The notes under the pieces are model-generated. The model searched no databases. It was not told the origin of the DNA and was given only the letters and a program-made list of their open reading frames with translations. Of a DNA stretch of 24,524 nt, positions 1 to 7,149 are shown piece after piece. This stretch comes from a virus. The stretch covers positions 1 to 24,524 of IMG/VR virus record IMGVR_UViG_3300030109_000339; one strand, 5' to 3'. A program made the position numbers and the translations under genes. Positions within the stretch are counted from its first letter, which is position 1. Each line of letters starts with the position of its first letter.

Positions 1-1095
1 AGCGATGATTTCCGTGATATATTTCCTGATGTAAAACTAGCTGCCGATGCTAAAGCATCTGGCAGATGGTCTACGAACAAAGGTGGAGAATATTATGCCG
101 TTGGTGTTGGAGGTGCTTTGGCTGGACGAGGTGCTGATTTGCTCATTATTGACGATCCTGTTTCTGAACAAGATGCTTTAAGTCCTACGGCACTTGACAG
201 TATTTATGAATGGTATACATCTGGACCAAGACAAAGATTGCAACCTGGAGGCTCTATCATTATAGTGATGACACGTTGGGGGATTAAGGATCTCACAGCA
301 AGAGTGTTACAGAAACAAGCTCAAGGGGGTGCAGACAAATGGGAAGTAGTAGAATTTCCAGCGATATTTCCAGAGACTGGAAACGTACTTTGGCCAGAGT
401 ATTGGAGCAAAGACGAATTAGAAGGCGTGAAAGCCTCGATACCCGTAGGCAAGTGGAACGCCCAGTATATGCAAAATCCGACAGCCGAAGAAGGTGCGAT
501 AATTAAAAGGGAGTGGTGGAATGTTTGGAATCGTAGTGAGCCACCTGCCTGTTCCTATATCATACAGTCATACGACACGGCTTTTACTAAGAATGAGCGT
601 TCTGATTATAGTGCTATTACTACTTGGGGTATTTTTACTCCCATCGAGGGTGAAGGAGATGCCATCATCTTGCTTGATGCCGAGAAAGGCAGATGGGATT
701 TCCCAGAACTTAAACTTAAAGCACAAGAACTGTGCGAAGCATATGATCCTGACATGATTCTCATAGAACAGAAAGCAAGTGGTACGCCACTTACTCAAGA
801 GTTGAGAAGAATGGGTGTTCCCGTTACGCCCTTTACACCAAGCAAAGGTGCAGATAAGTTTGCTCGTATGAACGCCTGTGCTCCAGTGTTTGAGAGCGGT
901 ATGGTGTATAGACCTGATGCTAATTTTGCAGAAGAGGTTGTGGAGGAATGTGCAAGTTTTCCACATGGCGACCATGATGACTTGGCAGATTCGATGACAC
1001 AGGCTATACTAAGATTTAGGCAAGGTGGTTTTATCACTACGCCAGACGATGAAGAGTTTGAGCCAAACTACAGAAGAAAGATGGAGTATTATTAA
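1..1095 (+). CDS. terL: Terminase large subunit, 5' end outside window
   Basis: This is the ATPase/nuclease motor that packages DNA through the portal. The frame is open from base 1, so the gene begins upstream and 364 residues are visible. Seen: a Walker B-like strand ending LLIIDDP (visible residues 47-53) after a GRGAD motif, and a MTRW segment at about 90-93 that fits the ATPase coupling region. The C-terminal RNase H-like nuclease is marked by an Asp in SYDTAF (about 192), a Glu in ILIEQKASG (about 256) and the HDDLADS motif (about 325-331). This is the acidic residue pattern known for TerL nucleases. Walker A must lie upstream of the window. The TAA stop shares its last base with the next ATG. 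The 118 TTG is an internal codon, not a start. Confidence 0.95.
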   Translation, partial: SDDFRDIFPDVKLAADAKASGRWSTNKGGEYYAVGVGGALAGRGADLLIIDDPVSEQDALSPTALDSIYEWYTSGPRQRLQPGGSIIIVMTRWGIKDLTARVLQKQAQGGADKWEVVEFPAIFPETGNVLWPEYWSKDELEGVKASIPVGKWNAQYMQNPTAEEGAIIKREWWNVWNRSEPPACSYIIQSYDTAFTKNERSDYSAITTWGIFTPIEGEGDAIILLDAEKGRWDFPELKLKAQELCEAYDPDMILIEQKASGTPLTQELRRMGVPVTPFTPSKGADKFARMNACAPVFESGMVYRPDANFAEEVVEECASFPHGDHDDLADSMTQAILRFRQGGFITTPDDEEFEPNYRRKMEYY

Positions 1096-1388
1096 TGACA
1101 ACAAAAGATCCCCTAAAAAGTGTAGCTAAAACTATTCAGACAATTGCTAGTGGCAAAACTGGCATTAAATCAGTTGATAAACAGAAGAAGAAAGATGCCT
1201 TGCTTACAAAGAATTTGAAAAAACTAGCAAAAAGGACTAAAGTTAAAGCAAAGCCACAAAAGCTTGATATTACTCCAGACTCAAAAAGTCCGTTTAGTAT
1301 TCAAAAGCAAACAATTATGATGAGTGGTGGAGGCGAAGTAATTAATATGACTAAATCAAGAATGGTTAATCCAGAGACAGGAGAGTAA
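1095..1388 (+). CDS. Small Lys-rich hypothetical protein between terminase and portal
   Basis: A 97-residue basic protein, function not recognised. The first two-thirds are rich in Lys (KKK and KKLAKR clusters) and predicted helical or disordered. The C-terminal part carries an MMSGGGEV motif and ends NPETGE. The Gly-Gly-Gly element followed by Lys/Met resembles tails of other small proteins in this window (genes at 1390, 11900, 13028). No transmembrane segment or signal peptide is evident. Its ATG overlaps the terminase TAA by one base (TAATG), so it is probably translationally coupled to terL. A DNA- or capsid-associated role would be a guess from charge and position only. Confidence 0.7.
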   Translation: MTTKDPLKSVAKTIQTIASGKTGIKSVDKQKKKDALLTKNLKKLAKRTKVKAKPQKLDITPDSKSPFSIQKQTIMMSGGGEVINMTKSRMVNPETGE

Positions 1389-1389
1389 T

Positions 1390-1818
1390 ATGAATAAAGA
1401 TGAAGCTTTTGAAAAATTTTTAAAATTAGAAAAACAACTTTATGATGAAATAGATAGAAAAGTCCCTGGATCTTCAAGAGATTCTTTGAAAAGAATGGAT
1501 AAGTTACGATCACAAATAAGAGAAATACTGCCTCTTGTAAATCAAAAGAAAGATGGTGGATTAGCAGAAGCCATTGATAAAGTGAAAAAAGAAGATGCCG
1601 TTAAAATGGAAGCTGGTGGTGATCCAGCTAATGCTCTCAAGGGTGGTCAAAAGAAATTAGATAAGAACAAAGACGGCAAGATTTCTGGAGAAGACTTTGA
1701 AATATTAAGAAACATGAAATTTGGTGGTTCTGTCAAACCTGTCAAAATGGGTGGTGGCGGTAATGTTTGTAAAGGCATGGGTATCGCAAGAGCAGGTGGC
1801 AAGTTTAAAATTAGATAA
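1390..1818 (+). CDS. Hypothetical protein with single EF-hand loop and Gly-rich tail
   Basis: A 142-residue protein of unknown function. The N-terminal 70 residues are charged and likely helical. Residues 91-102 read DKNKDGKISGED, an EF-hand/dockerin-type calcium loop with acidic or Asn ligands at positions 1, 3 and 5, Gly at 6, Ile at 8, and Asp rather than the usual Glu at 12. The C-terminal 30 residues are Gly/Lys-rich (KMGGGG, then GIARAGGKFKIR), a tail type I recall from marine-phage small proteins. It starts one base after the preceding stop and ends two bases before the portal ATG. Calcium binding is an inference from the motif. A lone EF-hand could also serve in protein-protein contact. 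Confidence 0.75.
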   Translation: MNKDEAFEKFLKLEKQLYDEIDRKVPGSSRDSLKRMDKLRSQIREILPLVNQKKDGGLAEAIDKVKKEDAVKMEAGGDPANALKGGQKKLDKNKDGKISGEDFEILRNMKFGGSVKPVKMGGGGNVCKGMGIARAGGKFKIR

Positions 1819-1820
1819 TT

Positions 1821-4220
1821 ATGGCAATTGAAAAAGTAAATGGTGTAGAAAACACAGAGCAACCACAAGGTATTCAAGTTTCTTTACCTGAAGCAGAGAT
1901 TACTCCAGGTGTAACTGAACTTGATGATGGCTCTGCCATTATTGGTGAAATGCAACAAGAAATACAGGCAACAATGCCAGTTCCTTTTGATGCTAACTTA
2001 GCTGAATTAATTGAAGATGGTGATTTGGGTGTTATTTCAAGCGATTTAGTTGGTGCCATTGATGACGATATATCTTCAAGAAGAGATTGGGAAGAACAGT
2101 ATAAAGGTGGATTAGAATTACTTGGAATGAACTATGAAGACAGAGCAGAACCTTTTGAAGGTGCTTCTGGAGTAGTTCATCCTTTATTAGCAGAAAGCGT
2201 TACACAGTTTCAGGCACAAGCGTACAGAGAGATGTTACCTGCAAGTGGACCTGTTAGAACACATATTGTTGGTGCAGAAAGTCCAGAACTTTTAGCACAA
2301 GCAGAGCGTGTTAAAAATTATATGAATTATCAAATAACTTACGAGATGGAAGAATATGATCCTGAGTTAGATCAAATGTTATTTTATCTTCCCGTTGTAG
2401 GTTCAGCATTTAAAAAAGTTTATTTTGACCCTTCTATGCAAAGGGCTGTTTCAAAGTTTGTTCATGCAGAAGATTTAATTGTGCCATACAATGCAACAGA
2501 CTTACGATCATCTTCACGCATAACTCATGTAGTCCGTATGGGCAAAAATGAGGTTAGGAAGTTACAACTTCAAGGGTTTTATAGAGATATAGATTTACCC
2601 TCATCAGATAGTGGAGGTACCAATTATGATGAGGTCAAAGAAACAATAGACGATATTCAGGGTGTAGGAAAAGGCACAAGCGATAATGAAGAAATAACAT
2701 TATATGAAATTCACACAGATTTAGATTTAATTGGGTTTGAAGATATTGGTCAAGACCAAGAACCCACTGGATTAAAAATGCCCTATGTCGTCACAATAGT
2801 GGAGAAATCTGGTGAAATATTATCGATCAAACGTAATTTCAATGAGGGTGATCCGTTCCGTAGGAAGATCCCTTATTTTATTCATTATAAGTTCTTACCT
2901 GGTCTTGGGTTTTATGGCTTTGGTCTTACTCACATGATAGGTGGGCTATCAAGAGCTTCAACATCAATACTTAGACAACTCATTGACGCAGGTACTTTAT
3001 CAAACTTACCTGCAGGATTTAAAGCAAGAGGTGCAAGGATTAGAGATGACGAAACTCCGCTAAATCCTGGCGAGTTCAGAGATGTAGATATGGTTGGCAT
3101 GGATTTGCGTCAAGCAATTATGCCGTTGCCATTTAAGGAGCCATCTCAAACCTTGTATTCATTACTTGGAACGCTTATCGACTCTGGTAGACGCTTTGCA
3201 TCAATGGCTGACATGAAAGTTGGCGAGATGCAAGGCAACGCACCAGTTGGTACAACTATGGCTATTATGGAACGTGGCACAAAGGTAATGTCTGCAATTC
3301 ATAAACGCTTACACTACTCACAAAAGATAGAGTTTAAGTTACTTGCACGTTTATTTGCTATGGATGTTCCTATGTACCCTTATCAAGTACCAGGAGCACC
3401 ACCAGAGATTAAACAAACAGATTTTGATGACAGAATTGATATACTTCCTGTTTCAGATCCAAATATATTTTCAATGTCACAACGTATTGCTTTGGCACAA
3501 ACACAGTTACAATTAGCACAAAGCAATCCAGATATTCATGGGCCAAATGGAATGTACCAAGCCTATAGAAAAATGTATGAAGCGTTAGGGGTTACGAACA
3601 TAGAGGCTGTGTTGCAACCTCCCCCACAGCCAATGCCCATGAATCCAGCGAAAGAAAATCAAGAGGCATTAAAGGGTGGTAGTCTTCAAGCTTTTCCAGA
3701 ACAAAATCATCAAGCACATATTACAGCTCATTTAGCTATGATTAGCACACCCGTTGCACAAGCTAATGCTGCAATACTTATGACATTACAAGGACACATA
3801 TCAGAACACATAGCAATGATGTCTGAACTACAAGCACAACAAGAAGTCATGGCTGCTGTTCCACCAGAGCAACAAGCAATGATGCAACAAGACCCTAATG
3901 CAATGCAACAAATGGCTACACAAGTGGCTTCAAGAAGTGCTGAGTTAGCAGCAGAAATACAAGAGCAATATGCACAAGCGTTAACACCACCACCAAGTGA
4001 AGACCCGCTTGTAACAATTAGAAAACAAGAGTTAGCGTTAAGAGGACAAGAAATTGCACAGAAACAAGACCAGTTTGAACAAAAGCAAACATTGGATAAA
4101 GAAAAAGAAAGAAATGATGTTTTACTTGATCAACAAAGATTAGATCAACAAGAAGAAATAGCGGCACAAAGAGATCAAACAACTCGTGATGTAGCTGCTA
4201 TGAGATCAATGAAAGGATAA
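1821..4220 (+). CDS. Portal protein (P22-like, long)
   Basis: This 799-residue protein should form the dodecameric portal at one capsid vertex, the docking site for terminase and later for neck proteins. Recognition rests on overall resemblance to the large P22-type portals of marine phages: an acidic N-terminus, a wing/stem region with SSRRDWEEQYKGGLELLG at about residues 86-103, the segment GASGVVHPLLAES, and a central region with conserved FLPGLGFYGFG. The last 160 residues are rich in Gln, Ala and Met and predicted helical, as expected for a C-terminal barrel or coiled coil. It lies directly after the terminase block. The length is at the upper end for the family, mostly because of this tail. 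Confidence 0.9.
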   Translation: MAIEKVNGVENTEQPQGIQVSLPEAEITPGVTELDDGSAIIGEMQQEIQATMPVPFDANLAELIEDGDLGVISSDLVGAIDDDISSRRDWEEQYKGGLELLGMNYEDRAEPFEGASGVVHPLLAESVTQFQAQAYREMLPASGPVRTHIVGAESPELLAQAERVKNYMNYQITYEMEEYDPELDQMLFYLPVVGSAFKKVYFDPSMQRAVSKFVHAEDLIVPYNATDLRSSSRITHVVRMGKNEVRKLQLQGFYRDIDLPSSDSGGTNYDEVKETIDDIQGVGKGTSDNEEITLYEIHTDLDLIGFEDIGQDQEPTGLKMPYVVTIVEKSGEILSIKRNFNEGDPFRRKIPYFIHYKFLPGLGFYGFGLTHMIGGLSRASTSILRQLIDAGTLSNLPAGFKARGARIRDDETPLNPGEFRDVDMVGMDLRQAIMPLPFKEPSQTLYSLLGTLIDSGRRFASMADMKVGEMQGNAPVGTTMAIMERGTKVMSAIHKRLHYSQKIEFKLLARLFAMDVPMYPYQVPGAPPEIKQTDFDDRIDILPVSDPNIFSMSQRIALAQTQLQLAQSNPDIHGPNGMYQAYRKMYEALGVTNIEAVLQPPPQPMPMNPAKENQEALKGGSLQAFPEQNHQAHITAHLAMISTPVAQANAAILMTLQGHISEHIAMMSELQAQQEVMAAVPPEQQAMMQQDPNAMQQMATQVASRSAELAAEIQEQYAQALTPPPSEDPLVTIRKQELALRGQEIAQKQDQFEQKQTLDKEKERNDVLLDQQRLDQQEEIAAQRDQTTRDVAAMRSMKG

Positions 4221-4223
4221 ATT

Positions 4224-4475
4224 ATGGTTAGTTCTATTAGAGAAAAAATATGGCAAGTTGAAAAAGAGAAGAAAAGGCAAAGAAGATTAGCAAAGGAGCA
4301 AGGTCATGCCGTTGAAGAAAGGCAAGAGCCAGAAAACAATCAGCCAGAATATAAGGAAGTTGAGGTCAGAAAAGTATCCGCAGAGACAAGCAATAGCGAT
4401 AGCGTTGTCAACGGCGGGGAAATCAAAGTCAACAAGCCAAAAAAGAAAGCGAAGAAAACCCGTAAAAAAACGTGA
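4224..4475 (+). CDS. Small charged protein, overlaps next gene out of frame
   Basis: An 83-residue protein of unknown function, strongly charged: a basic N-terminus, an acidic middle and a Lys/Arg tail ([11 protein letters not shown]). It begins four bases after the portal stop with AAAGGA about six bases upstream of the ATG, so it should be translated. From base 4306 to its stop, 170 bases are also read in another frame by the next gene, which looks conserved. Only the first 27 residues are coded by DNA not shared with that gene. The shared part of this protein may be a by-product of the neighbour's sequence. Possible alternatives are a short leader peptide or a coupling ORF. Confidence 0.55.
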   Translation: MVSSIREKIWQVEKEKKRQRRLAKEQGHAVEERQEPENNQPEYKEVEVRKVSAETSNSDSVVNGGEIKVNKPKKKAKKTRKKT

Positions 4476-4539
4476 CGGCGGCATAATTAAAAAGTTTTCT
4501 GAAATAGCAAAACCACAAAAATTCAAGGGGATATTTTAA
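4306..4539 (+). CDS. Conserved small basic phage protein ([11 protein letters not shown] family)
   Basis: A 77-residue, very basic protein. The N-terminus [19 protein letters not shown] and the following [13 protein letters not shown] match a pattern I recall as widespread in marine phages and some large algal viruses, with no established function. AAAGGAG at 4292-4298 lies seven bases before the ATG and is the strongest argument for this start inside the preceding gene. Its stop shares one base with the next ATG. It is likely a soluble helical protein with a Lys/Arg-rich disordered C-terminus. Nucleic-acid binding is plausible from charge only. Confidence 0.8.
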   Translation: MPLKKGKSQKTISQNIRKLRSEKYPQRQAIAIALSTAGKSKSTSQKRKRRKPVKKRDGGIIKKFSEIAKPQKFKGIF

Positions 4540-5021
4540 TGCTCGATCCCGCTTCAATTGGCATAGCCATTACAGCCGCTAATACGGCATTTAACGCCAT
4601 AAAACGTGGCTTTGCCGCAGGCCGTGAAATTGAGTCTATGGGAAAAGACCTGTCACGCTGGATGGGAGCCGTTTCAGATGTTGAGAATACTGAAAAATCT
4701 GCTAAAAATGCCTCACCACTTAGAAAACTATTTAAAGGAAAAGAAATAGAAGCCTCGGCTATTGAAGCTTTTACAGCTAAAAAAAAATTTGAAGCACAAC
4801 GACAAGAACTTAAATCATTTTTAAATTTCCACTACGGAGCTAATTCGTGGAATGAGATTTTGCAAATGGAAGCTGAGATTAGAAAAAGACGAAAAGAAGA
4901 GATTTATGAGAGACAAGAATTTGTAAGAAAAATTTGGGAATGGATTGGTTTGACAATTCTTGTCATAACTGTAATTGGATTTATAATATTTCTTGCATGG
5001 TTATATAAGGAAAAAAGATAA
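4539..5021 (+). CDS. Single-pass membrane protein, conserved in marine phages
   Basis: A 160-residue protein. Residues 1-30 are an Ala/Ile-rich amphipathic segment. Residues about 31-130 are charged and helical, with SRWMGAVSDVEN at 40-51. Residues about 134-156 form one strong transmembrane helix followed by a short basic tail (YKEKR), which suggests a large cytoplasmic N-terminal domain and a C-terminal anchor. I recall this architecture as a common marine-phage hypothetical. AAGGGG lies about 8 bases upstream of the ATG. It sits ahead of the holin with other membrane genes, so a lysis or membrane-associated role is possible, but I see no diagnostic motif. Confidence 0.8.
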   Translation: MLDPASIGIAITAANTAFNAIKRGFAAGREIESMGKDLSRWMGAVSDVENTEKSAKNASPLRKLFKGKEIEASAIEAFTAKKKFEAQRQELKSFLNFHYGANSWNEILQMEAEIRKRRKEEIYERQEFVRKIWEWIGLTILVITVIGFIIFLAWLYKEKR

Positions 5022-5098
5022 TGAAAGATAATACTTTTATTTATTTAACACTTGGAATTTGGTCAATGGCTTTTATTTTAGGATTAACGATAGGATGA
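5021..5098 (+). CDS. 25-residue single-helix membrane microprotein
   Basis: A very short ORF with ATG overlapping the preceding TAA by one base and TGA overlapping the next ATG (ATGA). It encodes MKDNTFIYLTLGIWSMAFI then LGLTIG. Nearly all of it after residue 5 is a hydrophobic helix long enough to cross a membrane. The exact end-to-start overlaps on both sides, matching the packing of the whole operon, are the main evidence that it is a gene. An AAGGAAA stretch at 5008-5014 can serve as ribosome-binding site. It could be a holin-like or antiholin-like peptide, or simply a coupling peptide. Confidence 0.55.
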   Translation: MKDNTFIYLTLGIWSMAFILGLTIG

Positions 5099-5421
5099 CA
5101 CAGAAAAGATTACAAAAACAATCTATTTATGCAGATTATGACGAAGATGGTGATGGCATTGTTTCTGATGCAGAATTAAACCATGCTAAAGAGATTAAAG
5201 AAACGGAAACAAGATTAAGAAAAAATTTAGCACAACTTAGAATGGCTAGATATACATTAATATTTATGGGATTATACGCAATATTTTTAGCTTCGCCTTG
5301 GTGTTCAGACGAGAAATTAAAAGGACTTGCTGCAGTTACAGATTTAATATTTTTAAGTGGTGCTGGTATTGTTGGTACATACATGGGTACGAGTGCGTAT
5401 ATGCAAAAGAATGGTAAGTAA
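5095..5421 (+). CDS. EF-hand membrane protein, two TM helices
   Basis: A 108-residue protein from the ATG at 5095. An in-frame TTG at 5059 exists, but it lies inside the upstream microprotein gene, whereas 5095 makes the usual ATGA overlap. Residues 16-27 (DEDGDGIVSDAE) are a perfect EF-hand loop: Asp at 1, 3 and 5, Gly at 6, a hydrophobic residue at 8, Ser at 9 and Glu at 12. Hydrophobic helices lie at about 53-69 and 78-98, joined by a short loop with Cys70. The likely topology is a short N-terminal calcium-binding segment and a membrane hairpin. Two-helix hairpins are also a holin (class II) shape. Calcium-modulated membrane action is conjecture. Confidence 0.75.
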   Translation: MTQKRLQKQSIYADYDEDGDGIVSDAELNHAKEIKETETRLRKNLAQLRMARYTLIFMGLYAIFLASPWCSDEKLKGLAAVTDLIFLSGAGIVGTYMGTSAYMQKNGK

Positions 5422-5706
5422 ATGGCAAAAAAAGATCCAAAAGTTGGTACAGGAAAAAAACCTAAAGGTTCAGGTAGAAGACTTTATACTGACGAAAATC
5501 CAAAAGATACTGTTAAGATTAAATTTGCAACTCCTGCTGATGCTCGTGCAACAGTTAGAAAAGTTAAGCGTATTAGCAAGCCTTATGCTCGAAAAATTCA
5601 AATCCTTACTGTCATGGAACAAAGGGCAAAAGTAATGAAAAAAACAGAAGTTGTTAAGATAGCTAAAAAAGCAAAAGAAGCGTTAAAAAAAACTAGAAAA
5701 ACATGA
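5422..5706 (+). CDS. Conserved small basic protein (GTGKKPKGSGRRLYTDENP family)
   Basis: A 94-residue Lys-rich protein. The N-terminal third holds the segment GTGKKPKGSGRRLYTDENP (residues about 9-27) followed by KDTVKIKFATP. I recall this segment from marine phages and, with less certainty, from algal giant viruses, without a proven function. The rest is helical and basic, with an AKKAKEALKKTRKT tail. It starts immediately after the stop of the EF-hand membrane protein and its TGA overlaps the next ATG. It is probably cytoplasmic; nucleic-acid binding is possible from charge. Confidence 0.8.
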   Translation: MAKKDPKVGTGKKPKGSGRRLYTDENPKDTVKIKFATPADARATVRKVKRISKPYARKIQILTVMEQRAKVMKKTEVVKIAKKAKEALKKTRKT

Positions 5707-5900
5707 GTGCATTTTTATTAACTTGTTTTTTAAATATGAATATTGATGCGAGAATTTACTTTAAAGATGTAAATAATTGTCTGTATTATGCTGAAAAACT
5801 TACAGAGCAATCTGTGCAAGTACCAGAAAAGGTTGAAAGTTATAAATGTATGTGTAAACTTGTGCAATATATAGATGAAAAAAGAACTAAAGTGTATTAG
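5703..5900 (+). CDS. Small Cys-containing hypothetical, possibly exported
   Basis: A 65-residue protein starting at an ATGA overlap with the preceding gene. The first 13 residues are hydrophobic (SAFLLTCFLNMN) and look like a weak signal or membrane-insertion segment. Four cysteines (C8, C26, C49, C51) could form disulphides if exported, and C8 in LLTC resembles a degenerate lipobox. It lies directly ahead of the holin, where many phages place spanin or lysis-accessory genes. Nothing in the rest (ARIYFKDVNNCLYYAEKL) identifies it. The function is unknown. Confidence 0.65.
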   Translation: MSAFLLTCFLNMNIDARIYFKDVNNCLYYAEKLTEQSVQVPEKVESYKCMCKLVQYIDEKRTKVY

Positions 5901-5909
5901 GAGGTAGCA

Positions 5910-6317
5910 ATGTTAACAGCTTTAATAGGTCCAGTCAGTAAACTGGTTGGAAAATTTATAGAAGACAAAGATCAAAAAAATAAATTGGCACATGACCTGG
6001 CAACGATGGCAGAAAAACACGCCTTACAGCTTGCAAAAGGTCAAATCGAAACGAACAAAGAACAAGCGAAACACCCTTCATTATTCGTTGCAGGAGCTCG
6101 TCCAGCGATTATGTGGATCTGTGCTCTAGGGTTATTAACTCAGTTTTTTATCATGCCTATTGCAGAATGGGCAACAGCTATATGGATGCCAGAGGTAACT
6201 TTGCCTAGCCTAGCCACGGGTGAACTTATGACGTTAACCCTTTCATTATTAGGATTGGGAGGAATGAGATCTTTTGAAAAGTCAAAAGGTGTAGCTAGGG
6301 AGAACATGAAAAAATAA
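5910..6317 (+). CDS. Holin, gene-transfer-agent-type 3TM family
   Basis: A 135-residue membrane protein that would permeabilise the inner membrane to trigger lysis. A charged amphipathic N-terminal half precedes the segment HPSLFVAGARPAIMWI and a helix at about 66-88, then a second helix at about 104-119 with SLLGLGGMRSFEKSKG. The ARPAIMW and GLGGMRSFEK elements are what I recognise as typical of the holins first described beside Rhodobacter gene transfer agents. AGGAGG at 5899-5904 gives a strong ribosome-binding site. No endolysin is visible next to it, so the muramidase gene must lie outside the window. Confidence 0.85.
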   Translation: MLTALIGPVSKLVGKFIEDKDQKNKLAHDLATMAEKHALQLAKGQIETNKEQAKHPSLFVAGARPAIMWICALGLLTQFFIMPIAEWATAIWMPEVTLPSLATGELMTLTLSLLGLGGMRSFEKSKGVARENMKK

Positions 6318-6361
6318 CACAAGATCTATTCAGACATTTAAGAATACATACGAGTCATAAA

Positions 6362-6478
6362 ATGAAAATAATATTATGTGAAAGATGTAAGATTGCACTG
6401 CGTAAAACAGAACTCGATGACATTTATAGGTGTCCTATGTGTTTGACAGTTCAAGAAATAAAGGATAAGGAAGAATAA
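6362..6478 (+). CDS. Mini zinc-ribbon protein (two CxxC knuckles)
   Basis: A 38-residue ORF: MKIILCERC at its start, then RCPMC after a 14-residue spacer. The two CxxC pairs (C6/C9 and C24/C27) form a classic zinc-ribbon or rubredoxin-like knuckle arrangement. Its TAA overlaps the next ATG by one base. The ATG at 6362 has no clear ribosome-binding site. The same frame is open upstream to 6299 and would add 16 residues back to an ATA codon that overlaps the holin stop (see findings). Such small zinc ribbons often bind nucleic acid or RNA polymerase; which applies here cannot be told. Confidence 0.65.
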   Translation: MKIILCERCKIALRKTELDDIYRCPMCLTVQEIKDKEE

Positions 6479-6669
6479 TGGATGGCGTGAAGGTAGCACA
6501 AACTTTATTAAAGAACATACGTCAAAGAAGAGATGAATTAATTCAATCTTTGGCAGATGGTTCGATATCTTCAATAGAAGATTATCGGTTCATAACAGGT
6601 CAAATACGAGGACTGACTTGGTGTGAGGAAGAAATTAGAACCTCGATGAAAGGTATAGACGATGAATAA
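6478..6669 (+). CDS. Small helical hypothetical protein
   Basis: A 63-residue protein starting on a TAATG overlap and ending eight bases into the next gene. The sequence is almost wholly helical and charged: heptad-like N-terminal part LLKNIRQRRDELIQSLADG, then the conserved-looking YRFITGQIRGLTWCEEEI. I recall similar 60-70-residue proteins preceding capsid genes in marine phages, with no assigned function. A coiled-coil dimer is likely. No membrane segment is present. Confidence 0.75.
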   Translation: MDGVKVAQTLLKNIRQRRDELIQSLADGSISSIEDYRFITGQIRGLTWCEEEIRTSMKGIDDE

Positions 6670-7138
6670 AAAACTTTATGTGCCAGATAGATTATTGGCA
6701 AAAAAACAGATTAATCCAGTTCCACCAGCTATAGGAAAAGGATTTGGTCAAGATAAAGAACCCAACAAAAATGAAGATGATCCATCAAAAATAGATTCTT
6801 CTGTGATTGACAGATTACCTCAACCAACTGGTTATAGAATATTAGTTGTTCCATATTATCCAAAAGAAAAGACAAAAGGGGGGATTTACATACCAGATGC
6901 AACACGAGACAGAGAATCATTTGCAACAGTTGTTGCATATGTTGTAAAAATGGGCCCTGACGCTTATAAAGACAAAGATAAATTCCCAACTGGAGCATAC
7001 TGTTCTGAGAAAGAATGGGTACTTATGGGAAGATATGCTGGAAATAGGTTCAAAGTGGAGGGTCTTGAGTTAAGGCTTATAAATGATGATAATATTATAG
7101 CGAAAATACTTGATCCAACAGATGTTTCTTATGTATAG
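6662..7138 (+). CDS. groES: GroES-like co-chaperonin (Cpn10)
   Basis: A 158-residue protein whose residues about 52-150 fit the GroES fold: RLPQPTGYRILVVPYYP at the first strand, the mobile-loop segment KGGIYIPD (72-79) matching the GGIVL loop that docks on GroEL, then a GP turn (98-99) and C-terminal strands LRLINDDNIIAKI. A charged, Pro-rich extension of 50 residues precedes the domain, unlike the 95-residue bacterial GroES. By analogy with T4 gp31, it likely caps host GroEL while the phage coat protein folds. Its place just upstream of scaffold and capsid fits that. The start overlaps the previous gene. Confidence 0.85.
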   Translation: MNKKLYVPDRLLAKKQINPVPPAIGKGFGQDKEPNKNEDDPSKIDSSVIDRLPQPTGYRILVVPYYPKEKTKGGIYIPDATRDRESFATVVAYVVKMGPDAYKDKDKFPTGAYCSEKEWVLMGRYAGNRFKVEGLELRLINDDNIIAKILDPTDVSYV

Positions 7139-7149
7139 TGGAGGTAATG

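Noticed and set aside
5059-5094. TTG start upstream for the EF-hand membrane protein
   Set aside because: The 12 added residues come from DNA of the 25-residue microprotein; the ATG at 5095 makes the usual ATGA overlap.
5357-5635. Leu/Val-rich frame overlapping the GTGKKPKGSGRR gene
   Set aside because: It is out of frame over two better-supported genes, starts within the EF-hand gene and has no ribosome-binding site of note.
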